A stretch of DNA of 47,911 bases. Source: Fibrobacterales bacterium (GTDB lineage: Bacteria; Fibrobacterota; Fibrobacteria; Fibrobacterales; Fibrobacteraceae). The notes beneath the pieces were generated by a model that worked only from the letters and a program-made list of their open reading frames with translations, ran no database searches and was not told the DNA's origin. The translations under genes were made by a program, and so were the position numbers. How positions within the stretch are numbered: the first letter of the stretch is position 1; each line of letters opens with the position of its first letter. The stretch is from assembly GCA_025997455.1 (NCBI GenBank), contig BNUP01000003.1:1-47911 (forward strand), in the 5' to 3' direction. Positions 23,461-31,222 of this stretch are shown here, one piece after another.

Positions 23461-23967
23461 CTACCTTTTTATTCGGCGGGCGAAGAGGTATTTGGCGAGC
23501 CAAGAGGGTTCGTCTAAGTTGGAGTATTTGATTCCTGCAGAAGTTGTTGCATTGGCAAATGTATTTTTGCCCATATAAATGCCCACATGGGTAACAGAAT
23601 CCGCATCTCCAAAAAAGACCAAGTCGCCGGCTAACAGAGCGTGTTTAGGAATTTTTATGCCGATTTTACTTTGAAGAATTGAGACTCTTGGAAGTTCTAT
23701 GCCGTATATGCGAAAAATTCGGCGGGTGAATGCGGAACAGTCCATTCCTTCGCGGGTGTCACCGCCCCAGAGATAAGGAATGCCGAGATAAGTTTCTATT
23801 GTATCTGCGAGTTCTTGGGGGTAGAACAGCGGAGTTGAGAGGGTTTGCCATTCGTTTTTTCCTTGAATATAATCGGTTGCCGCAGTTTTTTTGAGGGGTG
23901 CTTTTAGAGGTGCGGCACAAGAGAGGAGCAAGACAAGCGACAGCGAGATGACCGAAAATTTTTTCAT
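23461..23967 (-). CDS. NlpC/P60 peptidoglycan endopeptidase lipoprotein
   Basis: 168 residues. Lipoprotein signal with lipobox LSC (C17). The NlpC/P60 catalytic domain has the nucleophile in GMDCSAFTRRIF and the histidine in VTHVGIYMG, with PYLWGGDTREG ahead of it. It cleaves peptide stems in the periplasm. Start ATG at 23967 is chosen for the signal peptide; the longer frame runs into the heptamer repeat. It is divergent from mltG. Confidence 0.92.
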   Translation of the reverse strand: MKKFSVISLSLVLLLSCAAPLKAPLKKTAATDYIQGKNEWQTLSTPLFYPQELADTIETYLGIPYLWGGDTREGMDCSAFTRRIFRIYGIELPRVSILQSKIGIKIPKHALLAGDLVFFGDADSVTHVGIYMGKNTFANATTSAGIKYSNLDEPSWLAKYLFARRIKR

Positions 23968-24052
23968 ACCCGTTAGACGAATGAAATGGAAAATTTTCAC
24001 AAAAAAAATTACAAGTGCAATTCCCCTCCCCCATCTCCCATATTTGCACCTC

Positions 24053-24132
24053 CGAGTTCTCAACTTTCAACTTTTCACTTTACACTTTTCACTTTACACT
24101 TTCAACTCTTGCACCGCCGAGTGCAAACTTTC
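24053..24132. repeat. heptamer repeat array upstream of mltG
   Basis: Units of ACTTTCA, ACTTTTC and ACTTTAC type run in tandem, followed by the palindrome TTGCACcgccgaGTGCAA (24109-24126), which is a variant of the TGCACT...AGTGCA palindrome at 1478 and 12306. Confidence 0.85.
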
Positions 24133-24138
24133 TACCTT
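24128..24138 (+). promoter_or_regulatory. promoter of mltG
   Basis: CTTTCTACCTT, then ten bases (CCCCGCTAAT), then ATG at 24149. TTGCAC lies 18 nt before the TACCTT box, the only case in the leaderless set with a fair -35 match. Confidence 0.55.
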
Positions 24139-24148
24139 CCCCGCTAAT

Positions 24149-25174
24149 ATGAAAAAAATACTCACCTGCTTGACTATTTTGCTTTTTGCGGCAATCGGGT
24201 TGATTGCAGGGAGTGCGTATTATATTTATTCGCAATGGGGAAAGCCGTCTGCACTTGCAAAGCCTGTGCTTTTGGAAATTCCCAAGGGTTACGGTGCGGC
24301 ACAAATCGGGACTTTGTTGCAGAGAAACGGGATAGTCGGGAGTGCAAGATCGTTTAAGTGGTGGTGTCGTTTTCATAACGAAAAATCGGCTTTTAAGGCG
24401 GGGTGGTATAATTTTGCACCTCACAAAACTTTTGAGGAAATTGCGGAGTTAATAAGTTCGGGAAAAACGGCTACCATAAGGGTTACCATTCCCGAAGGTC
24501 GTGCCACTTGGGAAATTGCGGGTTTGCTTTCTCGATCGCCTTTAAATTTGGACAGTGCAAAGTTAGATTCCCTTATGCATTCGCGCGAGTTTGCGAGTTT
24601 GCTCGGCGTTGAGCAAAGGAATTTAGAAGGGTATTTGCTGCCGAACACTTATGATTTTCCAATCGGGACAACGGATTCCGGTGCGGTGAAAATTTTGGTG
24701 CGGGCAAATTTGAAACTGCGTGATGAATTGCAGGCGCAAAACAGCCCGATTTGGAAGGAACTTGGGAATTGGCATCGCATTTTAACGCTTGCAAGCGTAG
24801 TGGAAGAGGAGACGGGACTTCCCGATGAGCGACCTCATATTGCGGGAGTTTTCTTAAATCGCCTCAGGCTCGGAATGCCTTTGGGTGCAGACCCGACGGT
24901 GCGATTCATTTTTCGTAATTTGACGGGTCCAATTTACAAGAGCCAACTCAACAGCGACAGCCCCTATAACACGAGAAAATTCGCAGGTTTAATGCCGGGT
25001 GCAATTTCTAATCCGGGAGCACTTGCCATTGAGGCGGTGCTTTTTCCTCTGCAAACCGATGACTTATATTTTGTGGCAAAGGACAACGGCAGTCGTGAGC
25101 ATTTTTTCAGTAAAACACTTAGCGACCACAATTCCTACAAAGATGTGGCGAAAAGGAACAGAGGGGATTTGTAA
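24149..25174 (+). CDS. mltG: endolytic murein transglycosylase MltG
   Basis: 341 residues, normal for the YceG/MltG family. An N-terminal transmembrane anchor (LTILLFAAIGLIAGSAYYIYS) precedes a LysM-like region (EIPKGYGAAQIGTLLQRNGIV) and the catalytic domain, with the catalytic glutamate in LASVVEEETGLPDERPHIAGVFLNRL. It cleaves nascent glycan strands at the inner membrane. The ATG at 24149 sits ten bases after the promoter box; the frame is open upstream across the repeat. An ABC ATPase gene follows 8 nt downstream. Confidence 0.95.
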   Translation: MKKILTCLTILLFAAIGLIAGSAYYIYSQWGKPSALAKPVLLEIPKGYGAAQIGTLLQRNGIVGSARSFKWWCRFHNEKSAFKAGWYNFAPHKTFEEIAELISSGKTATIRVTIPEGRATWEIAGLLSRSPLNLDSAKLDSLMHSREFASLLGVEQRNLEGYLLPNTYDFPIGTTDSGAVKILVRANLKLRDELQAQNSPIWKELGNWHRILTLASVVEEETGLPDERPHIAGVFLNRLRLGMPLGADPTVRFIFRNLTGPIYKSQLNSDSPYNTRKFAGLMPGAISNPGALAIEAVLFPLQTDDLYFVAKDNGSREHFFSKTLSDHNSYKDVAKRNRGDL

Positions 25175-25182
25175 AAATAAAA

Positions 25183-25806
25183 ATGCCGTTAGTATCCTGT
25201 AATTCCGTTTCATTTTCCTACAACGGGAAAAACATTCTAAACAATCTTTCGTTTGAAGTTAAGCGAAGTGATTTTTGCGGGATTATTGGCAAAAACGGTT
25301 CGGGAAAAAGTACTCTCCTGCAGGGTATTTTGGGGTTGAAAAAAGTATCGGACGGAAAAATTGAAGTCGATTCGGATGCAAAAAAACATGGTTTCGGATA
25401 TTTGGCGCAGAATTACCCGCATCGCAAATATTTTCCCGCTACAGTGCTTGAAGTTGTGATGTCGGGATTACTTTCCAAAAAAGGAGTGTTTTCATTTTTT
25501 AATTCAAAAGATAAAAATTATGCGTTGGAAAAAATGAGTTCGCTTGGAATTGAGCATTTGCAAAATCGCAAGTTTGGAGAGTTGTCGGGCGGAGAGGCAC
25601 AAAAAACGCTTTTGGTTCGTGCACTGTGCGTGAGCGAAAAATATTTATTTTTAGATGAACCGTCTTCGGGACTTGATGAAAAATCACAAGAGGAATTGAA
25701 TAATATAATTGCAGGGTTGCATAAAAACGGAGCGACAATTATTATGGTTTCACATAACATTGAATATATAAAGACAAATGCAAATAATATTGTGAAATTA
25801 AAATGA
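25183..25806 (+). CDS. metal-type ABC transporter ATP-binding protein (ZnuC-like)
   Basis: 207 residues. Walker A GKNGSGKST, signature LSGGEAQ, Walker B LFLDEPSSGLD and H-loop VSHN are present. The paired permease is of the ABC-3 class used for zinc, manganese or iron import, so this is probably a divalent-metal importer ATPase. No substrate-binding protein gene is adjacent. It follows mltG by 8 nt. Confidence 0.88.
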   Translation: MPLVSCNSVSFSYNGKNILNNLSFEVKRSDFCGIIGKNGSGKSTLLQGILGLKKVSDGKIEVDSDAKKHGFGYLAQNYPHRKYFPATVLEVVMSGLLSKKGVFSFFNSKDKNYALEKMSSLGIEHLQNRKFGELSGGEAQKTLLVRALCVSEKYLFLDEPSSGLDEKSQEELNNIIAGLHKNGATIIMVSHNIEYIKTNANNIVKLK

Positions 25807-25830
25807 TGGACTTAAAATTATGAGATTGAA

Positions 25831-26631
25831 ATGACAAATCCGCTCGCTTACGATTTTTTTCTTCGTGCTTTGATTGGCGGAGTGAGCGTTTCTCTATGTG
25901 CGGGGTTGCTCGGCGTGTCGCTTGTTTTGCGAAGGCAGGCGATGTTGGGCGACGGACTTTCGCACGCAGGTTTTGGTGCGCTTGCACTTGCTGCGGTTTT
26001 TAATGCAACTCCGTTTTATGTGGCTTTGCCGCTTGTGAGCATTGCCGCTTTTGCACTTTTGAAAATGAGCGAACGCGGGAAAATACCGAGTGATTCCGCG
26101 CTTGCTATGTTATCTACTTGTTCGCTTGCCGCAGGCGTAATTTTACTTTCGCTTTCCGATAAAAAAAATGTAGATTTGAACAACTATCTTTTTGGAAGTA
26201 TTCTCGCACTTAACAAAGGTGATACTATAAGTTCCGTTATTTTTTCTGCGGTTGTGATTATTGTGTTTATTTTTATTTACAATAAAATTTTTGCATTCGC
26301 TTTTGATGAGAATTTTGCACGGGTGAGCGGAATAAAAATAGGACTTTACAACGGTATTCTCGCACTGTTGATTTCCGTTGCCATAGTGTTCGGTATGCGT
26401 ATTATGGGTGCATTGCTGATTTCAAGTGAGTTGATTTTACCAACGCTCTCCGCACTTCGCCTTTTTAAGAGTTTTAAGAGCGTAACTGTTTTTGCGGCGA
26501 TTTTTGCGGTGCTCGGTTTTGTGATTGGGTTGTTTGTTTCGTTTGTGATTGGCGTGCCGAGCGGGGCGTGTATTGTGCTCGTGAATTTTTTGATTTTTCT
26601 CGGATGTTTTTTTGGAGGAAAGAGGGGGTAG
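25831..26631 (+). CDS. metal-type ABC-3 family permease (ZnuB-like)
   Basis: 266 residues with about eight hydrophobic segments. Family segments are SLCAGLLGVSLVLRRQAMLGDGLSHAGFGALAL near the N-terminus and the central FDENFARVSGIKI, followed by the MGALLISSELILPTLSA region. It forms the membrane channel for the upstream ATPase. The specific metal cannot be assigned. Confidence 0.9.
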   Translation: MTNPLAYDFFLRALIGGVSVSLCAGLLGVSLVLRRQAMLGDGLSHAGFGALALAAVFNATPFYVALPLVSIAAFALLKMSERGKIPSDSALAMLSTCSLAAGVILLSLSDKKNVDLNNYLFGSILALNKGDTISSVIFSAVVIIVFIFIYNKIFAFAFDENFARVSGIKIGLYNGILALLISVAIVFGMRIMGALLISSELILPTLSALRLFKSFKSVTVFAAIFAVLGFVIGLFVSFVIGVPSGACIVLVNFLIFLGCFFGGKRG

Positions 26632-26688
26632 TTCTTCGGAGATTACTATCTTCAACTCTATAAACTTGCATATTGGTCTATGGTAAAT

Positions 26689-26727
26689 CTAAACTATCCA
26701 CTTTACTCTTTTCACTTTTTCTACCTT
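26689..26727 (+). promoter_or_regulatory. leaderless-type promoter of the GerW/YtfJ gene
   Basis: A short run of ACTTTACTCTTTTCACTTTT precedes TTTTCTACCTT (box 26722-26727); seven bases (CCCCAAT) follow, then ATG at 26735. Confidence 0.55.
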
Positions 26728-26734
26728 CCCCAAT

Positions 26735-27124
26735 ATGTCAGTAGAATCAATTGCAGAAACGCTTTTAGAAAAGTTAAAGGACATCGCTAACACGGAAACG
26801 GTGGTTGGCGAGCCTATACGGTCGGGTGAATCAACCGTAATACCCGTGAGCCGTCTTTCGGTGGGTATGGGTATGGGCGGGCACACGGGCAAGGGCGATA
26901 CGGCATCCAGCGGTGGAGGCTTGCGAATTGATCCTATTGCGTTTCTTGTGCTCAAAGGCAACGATGTTCGCGTTTTGCCGATTGGCAAGGAAAATTCCGC
27001 GCTGGCAAAAATTGCAGACCTTACGCCCGATGTGATAAATTTTTTGCTTAAAAAAGTAAAAGAAAAAAAGAAATCCGATTCTGCCGAGCAAAATCAGAGC
27101 GATGAAAAAGAACTCGAACAATAA
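26735..27124 (+). CDS. GerW/YtfJ-family protein
   Basis: 129 residues. The sequence MSVESIAETLLEKLKDIANTETVVGEPI...STVIPVSRLSVGMGMGG...GGGLRIDPIAFLVL matches the YtfJ/GerW family, first known from Bacillus spore germination but widespread in non-sporulating bacteria. The C-terminus is a lysine/glutamate-rich tail. The role outside Firmicutes is unknown. A PspC-domain gene follows after 43 nt. Confidence 0.85.
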   Translation: MSVESIAETLLEKLKDIANTETVVGEPIRSGESTVIPVSRLSVGMGMGGHTGKGDTASSGGGLRIDPIAFLVLKGNDVRVLPIGKENSALAKIADLTPDVINFLLKKVKEKKKSDSAEQNQSDEKELEQ

Positions 27125-27167
27125 ACTCGGAACAATACAACAGAATTAAAACAACAGGAGAATCAAA

Positions 27168-27347
27168 ATGAAACCTCTCAGACTTTCAAATTCAGACCGC
27201 AAAATTGCAGGCGTGTGTGCCGCATTCGCCAATTCCTTTGGGCTTGATGCTACAATAGTCCGCATTATATGGGCTTGTTGTGTTATAATCGGCGGCTTTG
27301 GTCTTTTGGCATACTTGGTATGCTGGCTCGTTATTCCGAGGGAATAG
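27168..27347 (+). CDS. small PspC-domain membrane protein
   Basis: 59 residues. The sequence is a single PspC domain: LSNSDRKIAGVCAAFANSFGLDATIVRIIWA, then a transmembrane helix (CCVIIGGFGLLAYLVCWLVI) ending PRE. A good Shine-Dalgarno (CAGGAGAATCAAA) precedes the ATG. PspC proteins take part in envelope-stress responses, but stand-alone short copies like this have no defined role. Probably co-transcribed with the GerW/YtfJ gene. Confidence 0.88.
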   Translation: MKPLRLSNSDRKIAGVCAAFANSFGLDATIVRIIWACCVIIGGFGLLAYLVCWLVIPRE

Positions 27348-27354
27348 ATGGGAT

Positions 27355-27378
27355 TGTCATTATCGGACTTGACCCGAT
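27355..27378 (-). repeat. REP-like sequence after pspC
   Basis: Minus strand ATCGGGTCAAGTCCGATAATGACA: imperfect hairpin ending in ATGAC like the other REP-like copies. Confidence 0.5.
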
Positions 27379-27431
27379 ACACCAAGCCGTCAGGCGACTG
27401 GGCAGACTAACTTATTTATCACATTTGGGTA

Positions 27432-27609
27432 ATGAGCAAGCAAATAGACTTCCTCGCCGAGCAAACCCGCCTTTCCAAACTGAGCAATCTATGAGACCCG
27501 TTAGAGCGTACACTATGGCATTCATACGAAAAAACAAAAAGGCAAGGTTGTAACCCTCACCAAGTATCAGAAAGACATCCTAAAACTGCTGGAGGTGTGT
27601 AGTGTATAA
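27432..27609 (+). pseudogene. transposase remnant (IS5/IS1182-like N-terminus)
   Basis: ATG at 27432 opens MSKQIDFLAEQTRLSKLSNL, then an in-frame TGA where the family usually has Gly, followed by DPLER. This matches the N-terminal 'L..L..LGDPLE' signature of IS transposases. A second frame near 27540-27609 reads GKVVTLTKYQKDILKLLEV, perhaps the far end after an internal deletion. The piece is far too short to be active. Confidence 0.5.
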
Positions 27610-27743
27610 AATAAGGCGAAAAGTTGGGTACTATAGTAATCTTCGAAGAACTCCCCCAAAACTTTACCTCATAAAACAAGGAGTTCTTAGGAGACGACGG
27701 CAACCACTTAAATTTGCATAAAAACACGGTTGCCCATGTCGCT

Positions 27744-27788
27744 TAGTAGGCTCTGACGACCTCTTAACGAGTTCTTCAAAGCCTACTA
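27744..27788 (+). repeat. palindromic element, intergenic copy
   Basis: TAGTAGGCT ... GACCTC TTAA CGAGTTC ... AGCCTACTA forms a long imperfect hairpin. Copies: inside the zinc-ribbon gene (16805-16846) and a variant at 9420-9462. Confidence 0.85.
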
Positions 27789-27847
27789 TAATTTATAGGC
27801 TTATAGCACAAGTGTTGAAAACGCAAGTGGTGGTTTCTGCTGTTTTT

Positions 27848-28207
27848 TCATGACTTACTCACTTGTTTGGTAGTGATGTTTTGGTTGGTCTGAACAAGTT
27901 TTGCTTTAATCTCTTCTACAGACAGTCCGCTGTTGAGCAACTGTAAAAAATTTTGCAGAGCATTGGCTTCACCCTCTGCATGACCCTCTGCGTGACCCTC
28001 TGCATGACCCTCTGCATGACCCTCTGCGTGACCCTCTGCGTGACCTTCTGCGTGACCTTTGACCTTGGCAGCATCCTCTATGCTCCAAATATCTCGCTGT
28101 GCTTTTAGGCGGTTCTCGTATCTTTCTCGGTTTATCGCATCTGCACTAATCACTTTTAGCGAGTTCAATGCATTGCTTATTTCAGGGTAATTTGCTGCCA
28201 CTGCCAT
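27848..28207 (-). CDS. candidate intragenic small protein of rpn2 (RpnS-like)
   Basis: The in-frame ATG at 28207 (codon 197 of rpn2) is preceded by GAGGAGG and a five-base spacer (ACTTT), a better ribosome site than that of the full gene. The product would be 119 residues starting MAVAANYPEISNAL and containing the GHAE repeat and C-terminus. In E. coli, rpn genes make such a small C-terminal protein (RpnS) that inhibits the full-length toxin (RpnL); this gene has the same layout. Confidence 0.6.
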   Translation of the reverse strand: MAVAANYPEISNALNSLKVISADAINRERYENRLKAQRDIWSIEDAAKVKGHAEGHAEGHAEGHAEGHAEGHAEGHAEGEANALQNFLQLLNSGLSVEEIKAKLVQTNQNITTKQVSKS

Positions 28208-28795
28208 AAAGTCCTCCTCAGTTTCTGAACTTATAAATTTTAGCCAACCCAATAGTTTATCATCAGTTTCTAACGCAATCTTGGTTAAATCCAAAATATT
28301 TATCTCTTGCAAGTCGTTGAAAGGAAAATGCTCATCAACTTCTAAGGTTCTGAACCGTGTGTGGCATTTTTTAGACTCCGTAATGAGCGGATAATTGGTA
28401 ATAATGATTGAGATGGCGGGTTTTATGTCTATGTACTTGCCGGATTCGCCTATTTGCCCGGTTATCATCGCCGCATTGTAATAAGTGATGCGGTGCCGCA
28501 TTTCAGGAACGCTCCGAACCTGCATTTCTATGTCTAAAACCTTTCCGTTCGCAAGTTTTGCCTTGACATCTAAAACGCCAAGTTTATCCTCTAAGTATTC
28601 CTGTTTCAGATGCGTATCTGTCAAAAAGACTTCTGCCAATTCGCCCGTGCCCAAATGTAGAACTGCCGATAAGAATTTTTTAAGGTCGTCAATGTTTCGC
28701 TCATCACCAAACAGCATTTTGAACACAATATCCACCTTTGGCGGCAACAGCGAAATAGGCATTGTGCCAGGGGTTAAGGTGGTTTTTGTGGTCAT
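27848..28795 (-). CDS. Rpn/PDDEXK_2-family nuclease, second copy
   Basis: 315 residues. Start ATG at 28795 is preceded by TTGGAG; the longer frame would need a TTG start. The N-terminus PPKVDIVFKMLFGDERN and the core LDVKAKLANGKVLDIEMQVRS (acidic residue plus ExQ) identify the Rpn family. These nucleases promote recombination and, in E. coli, act in phage defence. Residues about 246-276 are seven GHAE repeats from a 12-bp tandem repeat. An internal ATG with a perfect Shine-Dalgarno at 28207 suggests a second, C-terminal product. Confidence 0.92.
   Translation of the reverse strand: MTTKTTLTPGTMPISLLPPKVDIVFKMLFGDERNIDDLKKFLSAVLHLGTGELAEVFLTDTHLKQEYLEDKLGVLDVKAKLANGKVLDIEMQVRSVPEMRHRITYYNAAMITGQIGESGKYIDIKPAISIIITNYPLITESKKCHTRFRTLEVDEHFPFNDLQEINILDLTKIALETDDKLLGWLKFISSETEEDFMAVAANYPEISNALNSLKVISADAINRERYENRLKAQRDIWSIEDAAKVKGHAEGHAEGHAEGHAEGHAEGHAEGHAEGEANALQNFLQLLNSGLSVEEIKAKLVQTNQNITTKQVSKS
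27970..28061 (-). repeat. 12-bp tandem repeat encoding GHAE in rpn2
   Basis: About seven and a half copies of a 12-bp unit (plus strand CATGACCCTCTG / CGTGACCCTCTG) differ mainly at a silent position. Copy-number change would keep the frame. Confidence 0.92.
28205..28219 (-). promoter_or_regulatory. internal ribosome-binding site in rpn2
   Basis: Minus strand GAGGAGG ACTTT ATG within codons for EEDFM. It decides the start of the candidate small product. Confidence 0.65.
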
Positions 28796-28827
28796 GTTTT
28801 TCTCCAACAGAAGAAACTCCTACTCTA

Positions 28828-28856
28828 AATATAGAAAGTTTTTCAAACTTGTGTAA
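28828..28856 (-). promoter_or_regulatory. promoter of rpn2
   Basis: Minus strand TTACAC, 17 nt, TATATT (28833-28828, within TTTCTATATT). The transcript would have a short leader with the TTGGAG Shine-Dalgarno. Confidence 0.5.
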
Positions 28857-28985
28857 ATGCCTTCCCCCGCTTTTTGAAAAGAGAATTACCCCTGTTAGCC
28901 CTGAGGGCAATAGAAACGGGGGGAGGCAAGTGACTCACTAATAAGGTGAGCCACAGCGAGGGGGGACTTTGTTAATCAGGGCGTG

Positions 28986-29069
28986 CGGGGGAAATCCGCA
29001 GGCGATTTAAACCTTAAACCTTGCAACCGTATTCTTCAACTCGCCTGCAATTTTGCTCAAATCGCCTGA
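28986..29069 (-). pseudogene. leftover 3' end of a second MCP gene
   Basis: 84 nt that match the 3' end and flank of the complete MCP gene (29151-29234) with two differences. On the minus strand it reads GDLSKIAGELKNTVARFKV and a stop, exactly the end of the MCP. Both differences (AGC/AGT and ACG/ACT) are silent. Upstream of it the match ends and the coding sequence is gone. Confidence 0.8.
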
Positions 29070-29071
29070 AT

Positions 29072-29116
29072 AAAAAAAGCCCCCTTAGCATTACGGCATT
29101 TTTAACAATGCCGTAA
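29072..29116 (-). terminator. terminator-like hairpin after the MCP gene
   Basis: Minus strand TTACGGCATT GTTAAA AATGCCGTAA is a perfect 10-bp stem. A T7 run follows about 12 bases later, so it is not a textbook terminator but is well placed. Confidence 0.5.
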
Positions 29117-29171
29117 ATGCCTTCCCCCGCATTTCTCGCCCTCAGGGGCGCGGGGGAAATCCGCAGGCGAT

Positions 29172-30932
29172 TTAAACCTTAAACCTTGCAACAGTATTCT
29201 TCAACTCGCCTGCAATTTTACTCAAATCGCCTGCGGATTGTTGAACTTGACCTGCACCCTGTGCACTCTCTTTTGCAACGCCGCTCATACTCACAACATT
29301 CTGCGAAACATTGGTTGCACCTCTTGCCGCCTCGCCTGCATTGCGGGAAACATCATTTGCACCCTTTGCAACTTCGCCAATTGCACTTGCAACGCGCTTT
29401 GCACCTGTATTTGCCTGTGCAACATTGCTTGCGATTTCATTACTTGCAACGGTCTGTTGTGAAACATGACCTGCAATTGCCTCTACCGACTGATTTATTT
29501 TCACAATAATATCGCTAACATCGTGGATAACATCGACCGCTTTTCCGGTTTCGGCTTGAATGCCGTTAATTCTGCGGGCAATGTCGTCTGCACTGATTGC
29601 ACTCTGATTTGCAAGGTCTTTAATTTCACCTGCAACAACGGCAAAACCCTTACCTGCCTCACCTGCACTTGCCGCCTCAATGGTCGCATTCAATGCGAGA
29701 AGATTGGTTTTATCTGCAATTTTCTTAATTACATCGGTAACCTGACCGATTTCCTTTGCCGCAGTTCCCAATTTGCTCATCACATTTGTGGCATCGCTTG
29801 ACTTGTTGGTTGCATCTCCCGCAACTTTTTTAGCCTCACCAGCATTTGCAGAAATTTGCGAAATACTTGCACTCATCTCTTCAATTGCGGCGGCTATTGT
29901 GTTCATATTGGTGCTCATCTGCTCTGCCGCACCCGCTACTTCGTTCGCATTAACGCTTGCCTCTTCCGCGCCCGATGCCATTGCATTTATATTAACTGCC
30001 ATTTGCTCGGTGGTGCTTGCAACCGTGTTGCTCTGCGCAACGGTTTCCTCTGCACCGCTTGCCAACTGCCGAGAGACAGCAGAAAGTTCCTCACTTGCAC
30101 CAGCGAGAGTCTCTGAGTTAGTCCGCAGGTTTTTCATTATCCCTTGCAAATTTTCAAAGAATTTATCAACCGTATTCGCCATAAAGCCGAGTTCATCTTT
30201 TTGGTTGAGATCGGCACGGGCGGTTATATCACCTTTTTCACCGCGTTCAATAACACCGACAACCTTCTTTAGCGGTGTGGTTATGGCGACGGTCATGTAT
30301 ATGCCTATTAAAACTGACACAATAACCAGTACTATTAAAAGAATAACTGCGAGAGTTGCAACTTTATCCGAAAGCGCCGTATTCTCATCGGATAGTTCTT
30401 TTGCCAAAGAAATTTTAATTTCCGCAAATTCTTCATTGTCTTTGACAATTTCAGTTAGTATCTTGGAAAGTTCAGGAAGAATTTTACGATAAGCGAGGAC
30501 ATTTGCGTGATCATCCTCTACATGCGTTTTTACTTCCTGCGCCAACTTATTGATTCCTTCGTTATATTTTTTAGAATTTTTCAAAATATCATCTAATAAT
30601 GTTAAAGATTGTGGTTTTACGGCAAGCGTTTTTTGCAGGTTGATGGTTTTCTCCAACTCTACAATGGCTTTGTCGGCACTATTTACAAGTTCTTGAACTT
30701 CCTGCTCCGTTTGCACAAGTACAACATCGCGCACCTGTGCCCGCAAACCGTTTATCAAACGAACTTGGTCGATAAGTTCGCCGAGAGGGTATGCCCCTTT
30801 TTCGTAAAGTTGAGTGTCCCTATCATCTGCGGTATATAACGCATTGATTAGGAAGAGACCGACGCCGAGCGCGGCGAGCGCGATTAAGACATAACTCGCG
30901 ATGAGTTTAACGCCTACTTTTATGTTCTTCAT
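29172..30932 (-). CDS. methyl-accepting chemotaxis protein
   Basis: 586 residues. Transmembrane helix 1 is near residues 8-30 and helix 2 near 190-212, enclosing a helical periplasmic sensor of about 160 residues (four-helix-bundle type). A HAMP domain follows (about 212-265, ERGEKGDITARADLNQKDELGFMANTVD). The signalling coiled coil ends the protein, with the hairpin tip KIADKTNLLALNATIEAASAGEAGKGFAVVAGEIKDLA. It relays to CheW/CheA, not in the window. AGGAG precedes the ATG. The ligand is unknown. Confidence 0.94.
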   Translation of the reverse strand: MKNIKVGVKLIASYVLIALAALGVGLFLINALYTADDRDTQLYEKGAYPLGELIDQVRLINGLRAQVRDVVLVQTEQEVQELVNSADKAIVELEKTINLQKTLAVKPQSLTLLDDILKNSKKYNEGINKLAQEVKTHVEDDHANVLAYRKILPELSKILTEIVKDNEEFAEIKISLAKELSDENTALSDKVATLAVILLIVLVIVSVLIGIYMTVAITTPLKKVVGVIERGEKGDITARADLNQKDELGFMANTVDKFFENLQGIMKNLRTNSETLAGASEELSAVSRQLASGAEETVAQSNTVASTTEQMAVNINAMASGAEEASVNANEVAGAAEQMSTNMNTIAAAIEEMSASISQISANAGEAKKVAGDATNKSSDATNVMSKLGTAAKEIGQVTDVIKKIADKTNLLALNATIEAASAGEAGKGFAVVAGEIKDLANQSAISADDIARRINGIQAETGKAVDVIHDVSDIIVKINQSVEAIAGHVSQQTVASNEIASNVAQANTGAKRVASAIGEVAKGANDVSRNAGEAARGATNVSQNVVSMSGVAKESAQGAGQVQQSAGDLSKIAGELKNTVARFKV

Positions 30933-30966
30933 ACTGAACTCCTATGGTGGTTGGGTTGTGAAATTG

Positions 30967-30996
30967 AATTTAGAGCGACGGGAACGGATTTATCAA
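30967..30996 (-). promoter_or_regulatory. promoter of the MCP gene
   Basis: Minus strand TTGATA, 18 nt, TAAATT (30972-30967, within CTCTAAATT). A short leader with AGGAG follows. Confidence 0.45.
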
Positions 30997-31154
30997 GGAA
31001 AACATCACTAAACCTGATAAAGTTCCGACCCGCCGCAAAACTGAAAGAAAAGCGGTGAACACGCCATAGCAGGAGGAATGTTCGTGATACACGTGCCACC
31101 GCCGAATCTAATTTTGAAAGTAAATTTTTTATGGAATAAAGGATTGTGGATGCA

Positions 31155-31187
31155 TTGGATACCCGTGTCGGGGCACGAGTATGACAA
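31155..31187 (+). repeat. REP-like sequence
   Basis: TTGGATACCCGTG...CACGAGTATGACAAG: imperfect hairpin with the shared TTGGAT start and ATGAC end. Confidence 0.5.
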
Positions 31188-31197
31188 GTCTCATTAC

Positions 31198-31222
31198 TGG
31201 TTCCCGCCTGCACGGGAATGAC
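31198..31222 (+). repeat. REP-like hairpin
   Basis: TTCCCG-CCTGCA-CGGGAA followed by TGAC. It is identical in its core to the copy inside the beta-propeller gene at 33175-33200. Confidence 0.75.

Larger units (their letters stand above)
27348..27847. other. repeat- and remnant-filled spacer between pspC and rpn2
   Basis: No intact gene is seen. In order: a REP-like sequence right after the pspC stop (27355-27378), a transposase remnant (27432-27609), a hairpin (GAACTCC...GGAGTTC, about 27652-27697), the shared segment GAGACGACGGCAA with the 9250-9578 spacer, and the palindrome 27744-27788. The 27629-27660 segment also matches, inverted, 26624-26652. Confidence 0.7.
28796..29171. other. spacer between rpn2 and MCP with duplicated segments
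   Basis: No intact gene is seen. It contains the rpn2 promoter, two copies of AAATGCCTTCCCCCGC (about 28856 and 29114), a hairpin GTGaCTCAC/GTGAGcCAC (28930-28955), a leftover 3' end of an MCP gene (28986-29069) and a terminator-like hairpin (29072-29116). Confidence 0.7.

Noticed and set aside
27432..27500. TGA read as glycine (the codon falls exactly where the transposase family has Gly)
   Set aside because: Many genes here end in TGA, including the ATGA and GTGA overlaps, so TGA is a stop and the transposase is simply a pseudogene.
27269..27553. 94-codon frame overlapping pspC
   Set aside because: It runs in another frame through pspC, a REP-like sequence and a transposase remnant and has no coherent protein features.
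30933..31110. Cyclic-di-GMP or other riboswitch upstream of the MCP gene
   Set aside because: The conserved riboswitch core is not recognisable, and the likely promoter (30967-30996) lies downstream of the structured part.
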